Source: Chloroflexota bacterium (GTDB taxonomy: Bacteria > Chloroflexota > Limnocylindria > Limnocylindrales > CSP1-4). From it: a stretch of 64,000 nucleotides of DNA. Position 1 is the stretch's first letter; each line of letters begins with the position of its first letter. The DNA lies in NCBI GenBank assembly GCA_026004015.1, contig BPIH01000001.1, forward strand, positions 142,398 to 206,397. The letters are read 5' to 3'. Made by a program: the position numbers and the translations under genes. Under the pieces are notes generated by a model. That model was given only the letters and a program-made list of their open reading frames with translations. It did not search any database and was not told the origin of the DNA. Shown here in pieces: positions 63,068 through 64,000 of the stretch.

Positions 63068-64000
63068 ATGCGCATTCTCCATGGTGCGCCGGCCTCGGCC
63101 GGCGTCGCCGAGGGACCGATCGTCGTCGTCGCGGCGCCGACGCGGATCGAAGGGGGGCGGATCGAGCCGGAGCAGGCCGCCGACGAGATCACCCGCCTCG
63201 AGGCGGCCGTGGCGCGGGCAGCCGCGGCCCTCGAGGCCCTCGCCGGCGAGGTCGCCGCGGCTGGCCACGGCGACGAGGCGGCGATCTTCGAGGCCCAGGC
63301 CGAGATGGCCCGGGACCCGGCCCTCCTCGATCTGGCCCGAACCCGGATCGAGGGCGGCGAGGACGCCGTGGCGGCGATCCTCGGGGCGACCGATGCCTTC
63401 GCCGAACAGCTCCGGGCGATCGGGGATGCGCTCCTTGCGGCGCGGGCCGCCGATCTCGCCGACGTCGGTCGTCGGATCGCCCTCGAGCTCCTCGGTCGGA
63501 GGGAGGCCGTGCCCGCCCTCGAGCGGCCCTCGATCGTCGTCGCCGAGGACCTCGCTCCCTCGGTCACGGCCAGCCTGCCCCGGGACCGCCTCCTCGGCCT
63601 CGCCCTCGAAGCCGGTTCGCCGACCGCCCATGCCGCCATCCTCGCCCGGGCCTACGGGATCCCGGCCGTCGTCGGGGTCGCCGGGCTCCTCGAGGCGGTC
63701 GGGGGTGATGGCGCGACGACGATCGCCCTCGATGGGGAGCGGGGCGAGGTCGTCCTCGATCCGGATCCGGCGACGGCGCGCCGCTACGCCGAGCTGCGGA
63801 CGGTCGCCGAAGCGGCGGCCCGGGCCGATCTCGCCGAGGCGCACCTGCCGGCGGTGACCCGCGACGGGGTCGAGGTGACGCTCCTGGCGAACATCGGCAC
63901 GCCGGAGGAGTCGGGTCGGGCGGTCGCCCTCGGGGCGTCCGGGGTCGGGCTCTTTCGGACCGAGTTCCTCTTCATCGAGCGGGCCGAACCGCCGTCGGAG
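63068..64000 (+). CDS. ptsI: PTS enzyme I (phosphoenolpyruvate-protein phosphotransferase), partial
   Basis: First component of the PTS: takes phosphate from PEP and gives it to HPr. ATG 63068 with GGAGG nine bases upstream. LHGAPASAGVAEGPIVVVAA is the usual N-terminus; the HPr-binding helical domain follows; the active His is in LEAGSPTAHAAILARAYGIP near residue 185; then the PEP-binding barrel begins (LANIGTPEESGRAVALGASG, GVGLFRTEFLFIER). Runs off the window after 311 codons without breaks. Divergent from ulaC with 161 bases between, so the PTS genes can be regulated together. Confidence 0.95.
   Translation, partial: MRILHGAPASAGVAEGPIVVVAAPTRIEGGRIEPEQAADEITRLEAAVARAAAALEALAGEVAAAGHGDEAAIFEAQAEMARDPALLDLARTRIEGGEDAVAAILGATDAFAEQLRAIGDALLAARAADLADVGRRIALELLGRREAVPALERPSIVVAEDLAPSVTASLPRDRLLGLALEAGSPTAHAAILARAYGIPAVVGVAGLLEAVGGDGATTIALDGERGEVVLDPDPATARRYAELRTVAEAAARADLAEAHLPAVTRDGVEVTLLANIGTPEESGRAVALGASGVGLFRTEFLFIERAEPPSE

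Overview
The window is very GC-rich bacterial DNA (roughly 70% by eye), densely coding, with genes that often overlap by 1-8 bases and many GTG and TTG starts. Gene content and order fit a high-GC member of the Chloroflexota (Limnocylindria-like). The pointers are a CIRCE/HrcA-controlled hrcA-grpE-dnaK block, an S21 gene (generally absent from Actinobacteria) next to yqeY, an S20 with an Ala/Lys/Ser-rich tail, a small DUF5679 protein, and ImuA/ImuB/DUF6504/DnaE2. The placement is inference from families and order, not from a search.

Layout. 1-3.8 kb: leuS (partial), tRNA-Ala(GGC), tRNA-Tyr(GUA), tRNA-Ala(CGC) and a broken YgjP-like metallopeptidase gene. 4.4-5.3 kb: an EamA transporter. 5.4-13.4 kb: an SOS mutagenesis locus of imuA-imuB, a DUF6504 gene, three tiny single-helix membrane proteins, a lipoprotein and dnaE2; the two polymerase transcripts carry the same 12-base LexA-type box. 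13.5-17.8 kb: a membrane protein and a large anchored surface protein with a lamin-tail-like domain and repeated OB-like modules. 17.9-20 kb: an MBL-fold hydrolase, a uridine phosphorylase and a DUF5679 protein. 20.2-27.4 kb: glycolysis (gap, pgk, eno and, on the other strand, pgi) with rpsT. 27.5-44 kb: lepA, a CPBP protease, hemW, hrcA, grpE, dnaK, an inserted ABC transporter and family-5 uracil-DNA glycosylase, dnaJ, prmA, a membrane protein, mtaB and a HIT protein. 44-51 kb: an accessory stretch with lipoproteins, an acyl-CoA synthetase-like gene, secreted proteins behind two copies of one leader, and an MFS transporter. 51.3-60.3 kb: rpsU, yqeY, a 7TM-HD phosphodiesterase, ybeY, pth, mfd and a small unknown. 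60.4-64 kb: an ascorbate-type PTS (ulaA, ulaB, ulaC) divergent from ptsI, which runs off the end.

Two things colour the whole annotation. First, about twenty genes, many of them core genes (eno, lepA, prmA, mfd, yqeY, dnaE2, mtaB), are read in two or more frames. Where the break can be pinned down it is often a one-base gain or loss in a G or C run, so these look like sequencing errors rather than pseudogenes; I give the whole span as one gene and name the breaks. Second, many genes have a TANNNT -10 box only 6-13 bases before the start codon and no Shine-Dalgarno sequence, so leaderless mRNAs seem common here.

The most unusual observations are the SOS-linked mutasome with its tiny membrane proteins, two intergenic arrays of small hairpins with the same 63/64-base spacing (31.65-31.79 kb and 51.02-51.16 kb), and the duplicated GA-rich promoter/leader in front of secreted-protein genes (46.51 and 48.07 kb).
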